A DNA stretch of 64,000 bases from NCBI RefSeq assembly GCF_003148645.1, contig NZ_QGGP01000006.1:1-64000 (forward strand), given 5' to 3'. The stretch's first letter is position 1. Each line of letters begins with the position of its first letter. The notes under the pieces are model-generated. The model was not told the DNA's origin and searched no databases. It saw only the letters and a program-made list of their open reading frames with translations. The translations under genes were made by a program, and so were the position numbers. This DNA comes from Xanthomarina spongicola. GTDB taxonomy: Bacteria > Bacteroidota > Bacteroidia > Flavobacteriales > Flavobacteriaceae. Shown here piece after piece: positions 7,461-16,539 of this stretch.

Positions 7461-9836
7461 TCATTCTAATTTTCTGCCTAATAAGTTTGTAGCAATAGTA
7501 GTAAATACTACAATGCTAATAGAACTTAAAGGCATTAATATGGCAGCAATTACAGGTGCTAATTGTCCAGTAACTGCAAAATAGAGTCCTATAATATTAT
7601 AAATAAATGATAAAACAAAACTCCACTTAATTATTTTTATAGCACTTTTAGATGCTTTAATGTATTTATTTAATTTATTAAATTTTGAAGCATCTAAAAT
7701 GGCATCGCAAGCAGGAGAGAAAACATTAACATTTTCGGAAATTGAAATCCCTACATTGCTTTGTGCTAAAGCTCCAGCATCATTAAGGCCATCGCCAACC
7801 ATCAATACTTTGGCTCCTTCGGTTTGATGATATTTAATATACTCCAATTTATCGTCTGGTTTTTGATTAAATATGAGCTTAGTCTTCGAAGGTAATAATT
7901 TTTTTAGATTTTCTAGCTCTCCTTCATTATCTCCAGACAAAATTACTAAATCATAATCTTTTTTTAGTGTATTAAAGAGTTTAGAAATACCTTTTCTATA
8001 ATTGTTGTAAAATGTGTATTTTCCTTTATAATTATTATTTGTGCTAATATGGACTGTTGTGTTTAACACTTTTGTGTCTGAAGTGTTTCCAACAAAACTA
8101 GCTGAACCAATTTTAATTTGATTGTTGTTATGGGATGCTTCAATGCCTTTACCCAAATGCTCTTCAAAATGATTTAATGTAATAATGTTGTGCTCGTCTA
8201 AGATATTATAAAGAATTCTACTTAATGGATGATTTGAGCCACGAAGCGTATTTTTTAAAAGTATTTCTTCTGAATTAGATAATGCTTCACCTTCATATGT
8301 TGCTGTACTTCTTTTATTAGTTGTAATGGTGCCTGTTTTATCGAAAATAATGGTATTTATTTCTGCTAATTGTTCAACTACCGAAGCATTTTTTACATAA
8401 AACTTAAGCTTTCCAAATATTCGTAATAAATTTCCAAATGTGAATGGTGCCGAAAGTGCAATGGCACAAGGACAAGCAATAATAAGTACTGCTGTAAAGA
8501 CATTCATGGCTTTAGAAGCATCAAAATACAACCAATATGCTGTGGCTATAAATGCAATACTTAATACTGCAAAAGTAAATTTTTTACTTATAGAATTAGT
8601 TAATGTTGTAAAGCCATCTTCTTTGTTTTTACTAAACACATCGTTACTCCAAAGTTGTGTTAAATAACTTTGTTCAACTGTTTTTAGAACATCCATTTCT
8701 ATAACTCCAGATGTTTGCTTACCTCCAGCAAAAAGTTTATCTCCAGATGTTTTCGAAACAGTTTCAGATTCGCCTGTAACAAAACTATAATCTATAGAAG
8801 CCTTGCCACTTATTAAAATACCATCTACAGGAATTAATTCTTCATTTCGTATAAGTAGTCTATCTCCTTTTTTAATATCGTAAACCTGAATTGGAGTTTC
8901 TTTTCCATCAGGAGAAACTTTAGTAACAGCAATTGGGAAATAAGATTTGTAGTCTCTTTCAAAAGATAGAAAGGCATAGGTTTTCTGCTGAAAAAAGCGA
9001 CCTAATAATAAAAAGAATACTAATCCAGTTAAGCTGTCAAAAAAGCCAGACCCTAAATCGAAAATAATTTCAGCTGTACTTCTAATAAACAACACAGCGA
9101 CTCCTAATGCAATAGGAACATCTATATTCAATAAATTTGAACGAAGTCCTTTATATGCAGAAGTAAAATAATCTTGAGCTGAATAAAAAACCACAGGAAG
9201 TGAAAAAGCAAACATGAGCCAACGAAACAAATGTTTGTATTGTTCTAACCAGAATTCGCCAACTTCAAAATACTCTGGAAACGATAAAAACATCACATTC
9301 CCAAAAGCAAAACCTGCAATTCCTAATTTGTAAATTAAAGATCTGTTTATCTGTTCTTTTCCAGTCTTATAATCGTCTAAACTTATGTAAGGTTCATATC
9401 CAATAGAGCTTAACAATAAAACAACTTCTTTTAACGAACTATTTTTAGTGGAATAGGTAATGCGTACATTTTTCTTTCCAAAGTTAACTTGAGAAGAGGA
9501 TATGTTTGGGTTTAATTTATTGAGATTCTCTAGTATCCAGATACACGAACTACAATGTATATGAGGAATGTAAAGCGTTACAATTTGAATATAGTTATCG
9601 TTAAATTCAATTAATTTATCGATAATGTTTTGCTGATCTAGGAAGTCGTATTTGCCTTGAATTTCTTTTGGAATTGCTCCAGGTGAAGCTTGTAAATCGT
9701 AATAACATGTTAGGTCGTTTTCAGAGAAAATTTCATATACAGTTTTACAGCCATTACAGCAGAATGATTTCTCTTGAAAGATAATAGCTTGATTATTACA
9801 AGAATCGCCACAGTGGAAACACAAAGTATGTTCCAT
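7461..9836 (-). CDS. ccoI: CcoI/FixI copper-transporting P1B-type ATPase
   Basis: The protein has 791 residues. The N-terminus has a Cys-rich metal-binding segment (C6, C9, C13, C27, C28, C31) typical of FixI. An HMA-like domain with HCSSC near residue 95 follows. The P-type ATPase core has CPCAIAL near 455 (the metal-site CPC in the membrane), DKTGTIT near 499 (phosphorylated Asp) and GDGLNDAGAL near 682. CcoI delivers copper for the CuB centre of cbb3 oxidase. It has its own promoter and operator (9865-9910), and its stop lies 14 nt upstream of the operator of the ccoS operon. Confidence 0.97.
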   Translation of the reverse strand: MEHTLCFHCGDSCNNQAIIFQEKSFCCNGCKTVYEIFSENDLTCYYDLQASPGAIPKEIQGKYDFLDQQNIIDKLIEFNDNYIQIVTLYIPHIHCSSCIWILENLNKLNPNISSSQVNFGKKNVRITYSTKNSSLKEVVLLLSSIGYEPYISLDDYKTGKEQINRSLIYKLGIAGFAFGNVMFLSFPEYFEVGEFWLEQYKHLFRWLMFAFSLPVVFYSAQDYFTSAYKGLRSNLLNIDVPIALGVAVLFIRSTAEIIFDLGSGFFDSLTGLVFFLLLGRFFQQKTYAFLSFERDYKSYFPIAVTKVSPDGKETPIQVYDIKKGDRLLIRNEELIPVDGILISGKASIDYSFVTGESETVSKTSGDKLFAGGKQTSGVIEMDVLKTVEQSYLTQLWSNDVFSKNKEDGFTTLTNSISKKFTFAVLSIAFIATAYWLYFDASKAMNVFTAVLIIACPCAIALSAPFTFGNLLRIFGKLKFYVKNASVVEQLAEINTIIFDKTGTITTNKRSTATYEGEALSNSEEILLKNTLRGSNHPLSRILYNILDEHNIITLNHFEEHLGKGIEASHNNNQIKIGSASFVGNTSDTKVLNTTVHISTNNNYKGKYTFYNNYRKGISKLFNTLKKDYDLVILSGDNEGELENLKKLLPSKTKLIFNQKPDDKLEYIKYHQTEGAKVLMVGDGLNDAGALAQSNVGISISENVNVFSPACDAILDASKFNKLNKYIKASKSAIKIIKWSFVLSFIYNIIGLYFAVTGQLAPVIAAILMPLSSISIVVFTTIATNLLGRKLE

Positions 9837-9864
9837 AATATTATTTGCTCATTTATACCTTTTG

Positions 9865-9873
9865 CAAAGGTTA
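9865..9873 (-). promoter_or_regulatory. Probable -7 box of ccoI
   Basis: On the minus strand this reads TAACCTTTG, the TAnnTTTG box with one extra base, 28 nt upstream of the ccoI ATG. Its last G is 36.5 nt from the centre of the operator at 9893-9910, exactly the distance seen at ccoS. It departs from consensus and lacks a -33 box, as expected if an activator is needed. Confidence 0.5.
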
Positions 9874-9892
9874 AAAGATAGTAAGAATTTTG

Positions 9893-9910
9893 ATATGATA
9901 ATTGTCATGT
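9893..9910. promoter_or_regulatory. Crp/Fnr-type operator between ccoI and the regulator gene
   Basis: ATATGATAATTGTCATGT matches the ccoS operator (7429-7446) at 16 of 18 positions and keeps TGA-N6-TCA. For ccoI it lies at the class II activator position. For the divergent regulator gene it lies about 34 nt upstream of the ATG, overlapping the -33 region of a weak -7 box (TAATTTTA, 9917-9924), so it could also give autorepression. Confidence 0.7.
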
Positions 9911-9943
9911 TTTGATTAATTTTACAAAATATTCAAAACAGGT

Positions 9944-10621
9944 ATGAGTAAGTGCGAACAATGTATTATCAGACAATTTAATTCTTTAAAATCTTTAACT
10001 AAAGATGATTTGATTAGAATAGCTGGTTGCAAAACTTCAAGAATTATCAAAAAAGGGGAAACCATTTTTGAAGAAGGAGAAACTCTAAATGGTGTTTACT
10101 GTGTTAGAGATGGTATCTGTAAGCTTTCTAAATTAAGTGCTAATGGTAAAGACCAAATTGTAAAATTGGTTGTAAAAGGAGATTTATTAGGTCAACGATC
10201 TATAATAGGAGAAGAAGCAGTTAACTTAAGTGCAGTTGCTTTAAACGATATGGAAGTTTGTTTTATTCCAAAATCTGAAATTATGGGAAGTTTAAAAAGT
10301 AATTCAGATTTTTCTATGGATGTACTTAAACAAATGGCTCACGATTTAAAAGAATCGGACAATATTATTGTAAACATGGCTCAGAAATCTGTAAAACAAC
10401 GTTTAGCTGAAGCTCTATTATACATACATAAAAACTTTGGTGTTAATGAAGAAGGTATTTTAAATATAGTACTTTCTAGAGAAGATTACGCAAGCGTAGT
10501 TGGTACAGCTACAGAATCTGCCATAAGAGTTTTATCTCAGTTTAAAAAAGAAGGTTTAATTTCCACTTCAGGAAAACAAATTAAATTAGAAGATTTAGAA
10601 GGCTTAAATCGCGTAGAATAA
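9944..10621 (+). CDS. Crp/Fnr-family transcriptional regulator, likely controlling the cco genes
   Basis: The protein has 225 residues: a cyclic-nucleotide-binding-like beta barrel (about 30-130), a dimer helix and a C-terminal winged HTH (about 165-215, with SREDYASVVGTATESAIRVL). Cysteines occur at C4, C7, C29, C53, C59 and C106. C4-x2-C7 resembles the start of the FNR cluster motif, and C106 in MEVCFIP aligns with FNR C122. The residue matching FNR C29 is N13, so one classical ligand is missing. Divergent placement from ccoI and two matching operators support a role as an oxygen- or redox-responsive activator of the cbb3 genes. The signal sensed is not known. Confidence 0.92.
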   Translation: MSKCEQCIIRQFNSLKSLTKDDLIRIAGCKTSRIIKKGETIFEEGETLNGVYCVRDGICKLSKLSANGKDQIVKLVVKGDLLGQRSIIGEEAVNLSAVALNDMEVCFIPKSEIMGSLKSNSDFSMDVLKQMAHDLKESDNIIVNMAQKSVKQRLAEALLYIHKNFGVNEEGILNIVLSREDYASVVGTATESAIRVLSQFKKEGLISTSGKQIKLEDLEGLNRVE

Positions 10622-10622
10622 A

Positions 10623-11195
10623 TTACCAATTACCTCTACTTTTAATATTTGCTTCGCATAATTTTATTATTTCTACAATACGTTTTTGTCTAGTAGTTTC
10701 TCTCTTAGCTTGATTTAACCAATACAGATAGCTTTTTCTATACGAAGGTGCAAAATTTTGAAAATTTGTAAAAGCTTTAGGTGTTCTATTAAATGCTTTT
10801 TGTAATTCTAGAGGAATAATACCTTTTTCCACATCATCTAAAGCAGTCCAAGAGCCATTTTGTTTTGCTATTTTTATTTTTTCTAATCCACTTTCATGCA
10901 TTAAGTTTAAAATAATAAGCTCTTTAATGTATTTTTTGTTTAATGCACTCCAAACACTTTTCGGGTTTCTAGGAGTAAAATATTGACGTCTTTTTCCATT
11001 TCCTAAACTTTTAACTGTAGAATCTATCCAGCCAAAACAGAGAGCTACTCTAACAGCTTCTTCCCAACGCATACTGTCTTTTTCATGGTCTACTTTATAA
11101 AAAATTAGGTAAATGCCACTTGTTGTTTTATGGTTTTGTTGCAACCAATTGCGCCATTCTGTATCAGTTTTAAAATAAATTTCAGGAATAGACAA
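10623..11195 (-). CDS. YdeI/OmpD-associated family protein
   Basis: This 190-residue soluble protein has the signature of the YdeI/OmpD-associated ('bacteriocin-protection') family. The N-terminal half shows the W-L-x-x-N-H and CFGWIDS segments with a Lys/Arg-rich TPRNPKSVWS stretch. The C-terminal half has the FxxFAPSYRKSYLYW helix region near residues 145-160. The biochemical function is not established. It is convergent with the Crp/Fnr gene (1-nt gap) and lies 4 nt after the M1 peptidase on the same strand, suggesting co-transcription with it. Confidence 0.85.
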   Translation of the reverse strand: MSIPEIYFKTDTEWRNWLQQNHKTTSGIYLIFYKVDHEKDSMRWEEAVRVALCFGWIDSTVKSLGNGKRRQYFTPRNPKSVWSALNKKYIKELIILNLMHESGLEKIKIAKQNGSWTALDDVEKGIIPLELQKAFNRTPKAFTNFQNFAPSYRKSYLYWLNQAKRETTRQKRIVEIIKLCEANIKSRGNW

Positions 11196-11199
11196 ACTA

Positions 11200-12840
11200 C
11201 TAAAGTTTTAATGTATCAACATAAAAATCTGGATCTACTACAATATCTTCTCCTTCAATAGCCATGGTTTTCCATTCAGCATTTGGAAAAATCCATTGTT
11301 CTTTTTCATCAATGGTTACTTGAATTGGCATGTCGAATTTCTCAACAATGTTTATCCACCTATATTTTAATTCATTGTTTTCTATGGAATATTCTAATGT
11401 TGGAACTCGAGTATCTCTCAGATATTGATTGAAAAATTCGGTTAAATCAATTCCTGATTGTTGACTTATATAATCTTCAATTTGCTGTGTTGTAACCGTT
11501 TGATGATAAAAAGTTTTATTTAATCCACGTAAAATTTGTCGCCACTTTTCATCGTCTTCAATAAGCTGTCTTAAGGTGTGTAACATGTTTCCACCTTTAA
11601 TATACATATCTCCAGAACCTTCTTTGTTAACGTTGTAATATCCAATTATTGGTCTGTCGTTTCTAATGCCTTTACGTGTGCCAATAACATATTCTGCACC
11701 AGCTTCTTTCCCGTAATAATATTCTACAAATAAATTTTCAGAGTAGTTTGTAAAACTTTCATGAATCCACATGTCTGCAATGTCTTTATAGGTAATGTTA
11801 TTAGCAAACCACTCATGTCCAGATTCGTGAATAATAATGAAATCGAATTTTAAACCCCATCCTGTTCCTGATAAATCATTTCCTAAATAACCATTTTTAT
11901 ATTGGTTGCCATAAGTTACAGAACTTTGGTGTTCCATGCCTAAATAAGGTACTTCAACTAATTTAAAACCATCTTCGTAAAACGGGTAAGGTCCAAACCA
12001 ATGCTCAAAAGCTTTCATCATTCTTGGTGCATCTTTAAAGTGATTTTTTGCCCTAACAAGATTGTCTCTTAGTACATAATAATCCATATCTAAAGGACCA
12101 TTTTCACCTTCGTAGACTTCCGAAAAATGCACATAATCTCCAATATTTACATTCACACCATAATTATTAATTGGGTTGCTTACAAACCAATGGGAAGTAA
12201 CAGTATTGTCACTTTGTTTTTCAATACTTCTTAATCTCCCATTAGACACATTTGTTAGATTCTTAGGTACATTGACACTAATTAGCATACTGTCAACCTC
12301 GTCGTACATATGGTCTTTATTTGGCCACCAAACACTAGCTCCTAAACCTTGACAAGAAGTTGCAATAAATGGAATGCCATTTTTATCTTCTTTCCACGAA
12401 AAACCACCATCCCAAGGAGCACGTATAGCTTCTTTTGGTTTCCCTTCGTAATACACATCAACAGATTGGATACTTCCTTTTTCTTGTTCTGCAATTAAAG
12501 TGATAAAATGGGCATTTCCATCATGTCTAACTTGTAATTCTTCACCATTTTGAACCACTTTGGTTATAATTAAGGGTTCTTGCAAGTCAACTTGCATTAC
12601 AGAATAAGGCTTTAATACTGTATATTGAATGGTGTTTTTTCCAGAAATAGACTTTGTTTCAGGAGCAATTTTAACATCTAAGTGATAGTAAGTTAAATCC
12701 CACCATTCACGTTCTGGAGTAATGGTTCCTCTTAAAGTATCTTGATGTGTGAAATTATTTTTTTCAGTAAGTAGTTCTTGTCCTTTTATTGTGAATGAAA
12801 ATAAGAATATAAAGGCAAAAAGAGGAAACGCATTTTTCAT
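11200..12840 (-). CDS. Secreted M1-family zinc metallopeptidase
   Basis: The protein has 546 residues. An N-terminal signal peptide (ending near GQE) is followed by the beta-rich N-domain and a gluzincin catalytic domain. The zinc motif HESGHEWF lies near residue 338 and the third ligand Glu in WIHESFTNY follows about 18 residues later. The aminopeptidase exopeptidase segment is present around YLGMEHQSS. It is predicted to trim peptides in the periplasm or outside the cell. The length fits the short secreted M1 members of Bacteroidota. The ATG at 12840 follows the terminator of the upstream gene. Confidence 0.95.
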   Translation of the reverse strand: MKNAFPLFAFIFLFSFTIKGQELLTEKNNFTHQDTLRGTITPEREWWDLTYYHLDVKIAPETKSISGKNTIQYTVLKPYSVMQVDLQEPLIITKVVQNGEELQVRHDGNAHFITLIAEQEKGSIQSVDVYYEGKPKEAIRAPWDGGFSWKEDKNGIPFIATSCQGLGASVWWPNKDHMYDEVDSMLISVNVPKNLTNVSNGRLRSIEKQSDNTVTSHWFVSNPINNYGVNVNIGDYVHFSEVYEGENGPLDMDYYVLRDNLVRAKNHFKDAPRMMKAFEHWFGPYPFYEDGFKLVEVPYLGMEHQSSVTYGNQYKNGYLGNDLSGTGWGLKFDFIIIHESGHEWFANNITYKDIADMWIHESFTNYSENLFVEYYYGKEAGAEYVIGTRKGIRNDRPIIGYYNVNKEGSGDMYIKGGNMLHTLRQLIEDDEKWRQILRGLNKTFYHQTVTTQQIEDYISQQSGIDLTEFFNQYLRDTRVPTLEYSIENNELKYRWINIVEKFDMPIQVTIDEKEQWIFPNAEWKTMAIEGEDIVVDPDFYVDTLKL

Positions 12841-12870
12841 GTGAAATATTTTCCACTAAATTAATGAAAA

Positions 12871-12907
12871 TAAAAAAAGCCGTTTCAATTTGAAACGACT
12901 TTTTATT
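12871..12907 (-). terminator. Rho-independent terminator
   Basis: The hairpin CGTTTCAATTTGAAACG (12881-12897) is flanked by A and T runs. It lies after the stop of the gene at 12920-14185 and before the M1 peptidase start. Confidence 0.85.
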
Positions 12908-12919
12908 TTACTACAGTAA

Positions 12920-14185
12920 TTATTCTTTTGGATAACGGTTAATATCCTTATGTTGCCAAATAAGATTTACAACACTCCATTTCCCATCTAGTTTAATTAA
13001 ATGTAAATATTCTACCCAATTATCTGAAACCAATTTAACATTAGCAATACGATTATAGATATCGAGTATGGTAATGTTATTAGTTGGATTAAATGGAAAT
13101 TTTGTGTTTGATTTATTCCATGAAGTTGCAAATTCTATCATTTGAGCTTTAGTTGTTGCTTTAGCATATTCTTTTTTTGTAGATCTATCCCAACCAATAC
13201 TAATCTTATTTAAACTATCATTCATGACTTCTTTCATTAAATCTGGTTTTAAATCTTGAAGGGCTATTAAATAACCAGTTGCTATTCTTTTAATTTCTAG
13301 AGAATCTTTTTGCGATGCTTTTGATGCTAATTCAATTTTAGAATTGGTTGGAATCTCTCTAACTCGAATTCGTTCTTTGTTCACATCAAATTGTTCAAGC
13401 TCAATATAGTTTCCAATGCTGTCGTATTTTTTCTCTCCATAAGCAAAACCCCATTGATTAGTTACTAAATTATTGTTTGCATCATGGTAACTGTAAGTTA
13501 CATGGTTTCCATTGTCATCATATACATCTTGATAAGAAGCAGTTCCTTTATCATTATTTATAATATTTAATTTAGTATCTAAATTATAATGTGCTTTTGG
13601 TTGTCCTTTTTTATCTAATAAGATTCCAGTTGTTCCAAATTGAAAATATGGCGATAGAGGTACAGATTCGTTTTTTAAGTTAAATCTATTTTCTATTATT
13701 AACTTTTTGTGTTTTTCCCACTTATATTCTGCAATTCCCCAATTAGATTCCATAGGATTATTATCTACATCGTAAAATTGAAGCTTCGTTTTTAAACCTT
13801 TATTATTATATGTGTATACTTCTTTAAAGACATCTCTGTCGTTAGAGATACGTTTTCCATTTTTATCATAAAACACTCTAACTTCTTGCCCTTCTGGATA
13901 AGTTATTTCAACTTTATAAACGCCTAAGGAGGCTAAAGGATGTTGTCTTTCATAATAATAATGGTTATTTATAATCTCTGTGATTTTTCCAGAGTCATTA
14001 TATTTAAATGTATAATGAGAAGTTGACTTAGCAGTTTCCTTGTTAATAGAATATGTTCCAGCTAAATCTATATAAGGAGAAACATGATTATATTTTAAGT
14101 GTCTAAAATATTTGGTTGAAGAATCGTTTTGTGAGTATAAAGTTGAAGTAATGCATAGTACTAGACATAATTTTAATAATTTCAT
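12920..14185 (-). CDS. Exported YD-like repeat protein with C-terminal NTF2/lumazine-binding-like domain
   Basis: The protein has 421 residues with a signal peptide (cleavage near TLYSQN). Residues about 30-275 contain degenerate YD-type repeats of the kind Y-x-Y-N-x-x-G and Y-D-x-x-G-N. Residues about 295-415 look like the putative lumazine-binding (NTF2-like) domain common in Bacteroidota, ending in a strand rich in Trp and Val with DGKWSVVN. No catalytic residues are recognisable. It is predicted to act in the periplasm or at the surface. It has its own terminator at 12871. Its repeats resemble those of the gene at 218-1033. Confidence 0.8.
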   Translation of the reverse strand: MKLLKLCLVLCITSTLYSQNDSSTKYFRHLKYNHVSPYIDLAGTYSINKETAKSTSHYTFKYNDSGKITEIINNHYYYERQHPLASLGVYKVEITYPEGQEVRVFYDKNGKRISNDRDVFKEVYTYNNKGLKTKLQFYDVDNNPMESNWGIAEYKWEKHKKLIIENRFNLKNESVPLSPYFQFGTTGILLDKKGQPKAHYNLDTKLNIINNDKGTASYQDVYDDNGNHVTYSYHDANNNLVTNQWGFAYGEKKYDSIGNYIELEQFDVNKERIRVREIPTNSKIELASKASQKDSLEIKRIATGYLIALQDLKPDLMKEVMNDSLNKISIGWDRSTKKEYAKATTKAQMIEFATSWNKSNTKFPFNPTNNITILDIYNRIANVKLVSDNWVEYLHLIKLDGKWSVVNLIWQHKDINRYPKE

Positions 14186-14328
14186 GAGTGATTAATTTAA
14201 TGTAATAATGTTTTGATTAAGATGAATTTATTCTAGATAAAATTAATTCTTCCAGTTCTGCACAATAATGGTACCAAAAATATTAACCAGTTTTTATCAA
14301 CTTAATTTCTGAGTTTATTAAAAACAAA

Positions 14329-14356
14329 AAAACCGTTTCCCTAGAGAAACGGTTTT
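14329..14356 (-). terminator. Terminator of the beta-oxidation operon
   Basis: Perfect 11-bp arms (AAAACCGTTTC and its complement) with a 6-nt loop lie 22 nt past the acyl-CoA dehydrogenase stop, with a U-rich tail on the minus strand. Confidence 0.9.
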
Positions 14357-14377
14357 AACTTCTAACTAAACTTAATT

Positions 14378-16186
14378 TTAAAAGCAATATTTGTTTTCAG
14401 CTTTTACTTTCTCAGCAATAGCTTTACGTAAATCTACGATGTCTGGATAGTTTGCATATTTTACAAAACGTTTTAATCCCATAAGTAACATACGTTGTTC
14501 GTCTCCTTCAGCAAAAGAAATAATACTTTCTTTTCCATTTTTCTCTACGATTGAAACAGCATTATACAAGTATAATTTTGCCATTGCAATTTGTACAGCT
14601 TGAGCATCTTCTCCAAAACGCTTAGCATTTTTCTCAGTTCTTAGTATGGTTGATTCTGCCATATAGATTTCAATTAAGATATCTGATGCAGCAATCAACA
14701 ATTGTTGATGACCATCTAATTCTGGACCGAATTTTTGTACAGCAGATCCTGCAACCATTAAGAAAACTTTCTTAAGCTTGGCAATCATCTCTTTTTCTTC
14801 AGCAAATAATTCAGAATAATCTGGCGTATCAAATGATGGAATTCCCATTAATTCATCTTGAACTTTTTGAGCAGGACCTAATAAATCTACATGACCTTTC
14901 ATGGCTTTTTTAACAAGCATACCTACAGAAAGCATTCGGTTAATTTCGTTTGTTCCTTCGTAAATACGAGCAATTCTAGCATCTCTCCATGCAGCTTCCA
15001 TAGGAGTTTCTTCTGAGAATCCCATACCACCAAAAATTTGAATACCTTCATCTGCAGCATTTTGAACATCTTCAGAAACAGCTACTTTTAAGATAGAACA
15101 TTCAATAGCATATTCCTCTACACCTTTTAGTTCTGCTTCTTGATGTGTGTTTCCTGCAGCTTGACGCAATGCAATTCTATCTTCAATATTTTTTGCAGCT
15201 CTATATGTAGCCGATTCTCCTGCATAAGCACTTGCAGCCATTTCAGCTAATTTGTACTTGATAGCACCAAAATCTGCAATTGGCGTGTTAAATTGTTTAC
15301 GCTCGTTTGCATATTGAACAGCAGTTGTTAGAATACGTCTTTGAGAATCTAAACAAGCTCCTGCTAATTTAATACGTCCAATGTTAAGTGCATTCATGGC
15401 AATTTTAAAACCTTCACCACGACCAGCTAACATATTTTCTACAGGAACAACAGTGTCGTTATAAAATACTTGACGTGTAGATGAAGCACGAATACCTAAT
15501 TTGTGTTCTTCTTCTCCTAAAGTGATTCCGTTAGGATTTGCTTTATCGTATTCAACTATAAATCCTGTGATATTTTTATCGTTTTCAATACGAGCAAAAA
15601 CAATCATTAATTGACAGAATCCAGCATTAGAAATCCACATTTTCTGACCATTAATTTTATAAGATTTTCCATCTTCAGATAGCGTAGCAGTTGTTTTTCC
15701 AGAATTGGCATCACTACCTGCTCCTGGCTCTGTTAAGCAGTATGAACCAAACCACTCACCAGTAGCTAGTTTTGGTACATATTTTTGTTTTTGTTCTTCG
15801 GTTCCATAAAGTGTAATTGGCATAGTTCCAATTCCTGTATGAGCACCAAAAGCTGTGCTGAAAGAACCAGTACCACTAGAAATGTAATCGCAAACCAATA
15901 GAGTAGATACAAATCCCATGTCTAATCCACCATAAGCTTCTGGAACTGCAACACCTAAAAAGCCAAGTTCACCAGCTTTCCCCATCACTTCTTCAGTTAA
16001 GGCATAATCTTTTGCTTCAAAACGAGCTTTATGTGCAATAATTTCTCGTTCGTTGAATTCTTGAACGGCTTCCTTCATCATTTTTTGCTCTTCTGAAAAA
16101 TCTTCAGGAGTAAAAACGTCTTCGCATTTTGTTTCTTTAACTAAGAATTGACCTCCACGTAAGATGTCTTTTTCTGTTGCTTCCAT
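14378..16186 (-). CDS. Acyl-CoA dehydrogenase (long form)
   Basis: The 602-residue FAD enzyme catalyses the first step of fatty-acid beta-oxidation, acyl-CoA to trans-2-enoyl-CoA. The N-terminal and middle domains carry YCLTEPGAGSD near residue 150 and KMWISNA near 182. The C-terminal domain has the catalytic Glu in IYEGTNEINR near residue 411. An extra helical domain of about 150 residues follows, as in the long ACAD/VLCAD-like group. It is the last gene of the operon led by marR. An S23-type gene between inverted repeats separates it from the thiolase gene, and a terminator follows. Confidence 0.96.
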   Translation of the reverse strand: MEATEKDILRGGQFLVKETKCEDVFTPEDFSEEQKMMKEAVQEFNEREIIAHKARFEAKDYALTEEVMGKAGELGFLGVAVPEAYGGLDMGFVSTLLVCDYISSGTGSFSTAFGAHTGIGTMPITLYGTEEQKQKYVPKLATGEWFGSYCLTEPGAGSDANSGKTTATLSEDGKSYKINGQKMWISNAGFCQLMIVFARIENDKNITGFIVEYDKANPNGITLGEEEHKLGIRASSTRQVFYNDTVVPVENMLAGRGEGFKIAMNALNIGRIKLAGACLDSQRRILTTAVQYANERKQFNTPIADFGAIKYKLAEMAASAYAGESATYRAAKNIEDRIALRQAAGNTHQEAELKGVEEYAIECSILKVAVSEDVQNAADEGIQIFGGMGFSEETPMEAAWRDARIARIYEGTNEINRMLSVGMLVKKAMKGHVDLLGPAQKVQDELMGIPSFDTPDYSELFAEEKEMIAKLKKVFLMVAGSAVQKFGPELDGHQQLLIAASDILIEIYMAESTILRTEKNAKRFGEDAQAVQIAMAKLYLYNAVSIVEKNGKESIISFAEGDEQRMLLMGLKRFVKYANYPDIVDLRKAIAEKVKAENKYCF

Positions 16187-16209
16187 ATTGTTTTAAGATT
16201 TATAGATTC

Positions 16210-16228
16210 AAGAGTCAAGAATCAAGAC
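16210..16228. repeat. Left inverted repeat flanking the S23-type gene
   Basis: AAGAGTCAAGAATCAAGAC is complementary, with one mismatch, to 16592-16610. It overlaps the stop codon of the S23-type gene. It is built from heptamers of the form NTCAAGA and extends leftward through TAGATTCAAGA, also seen at 3854. Confidence 0.85.
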
Positions 16229-16539
16229 GATGTTAGTCCAGATTTAAAACTTGATATCATTTTTTGTATTTGTTTTATTTTTTGTTCTAATTCTTTAAAT
16301 TTTTCTTCAGAAATGTAACTTTCATTAAAAGCTACATTTAGTTGTGTTTCCCATTCGAATGCTGAACCTAAACTATGTTCTAAATAAGTAGCAAAATGTT
16401 TGTCTGAACTTTTACTTGTTCCTTCAGAAATATTAGAAGGAATTGATACTGCACATCTATTCATTTGACTCATTAACCCATAAGTTTCAAACTTTGGAAA
16501 ACATCGAGTTAGTTTGTACGACTCTGAAACCAATTGCAT
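16222..16539 (-). CDS. Four-helix bundle (23S rRNA IVS, S23-type) protein, probably frameshifted at its 5' end
   Basis: The 105-residue reading frame has the S23/IVS four-helix bundle signature (YGLMSQMNRCAVSIPSNISEG near residues 20-40 and a SLGSAFEWETQL segment). Such proteins are encoded by intervening sequences in Leptospira and Coxiella 23S rRNA, and as free genes in Bacteroidota; the function is unknown. The ATG at 16539 is internal to the family. The missing N-terminus is visible upstream from an ATG at 16576 but is out of frame by one base at a run of five A (16554-16558). Removing one A gives a 117-residue protein starting MQFQEIKIWTES. It is therefore a broken or truncated gene, or a sequencing error. 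It is flanked by inverted repeats inside a beta-oxidation operon. Confidence 0.8.
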   Translation of the reverse strand: MQLVSESYKLTRCFPKFETYGLMSQMNRCAVSIPSNISEGTSKSSDKHFATYLEHSLGSAFEWETQLNVAFNESYISEEKFKELEQKIKQIQKMISSFKSGLTSS

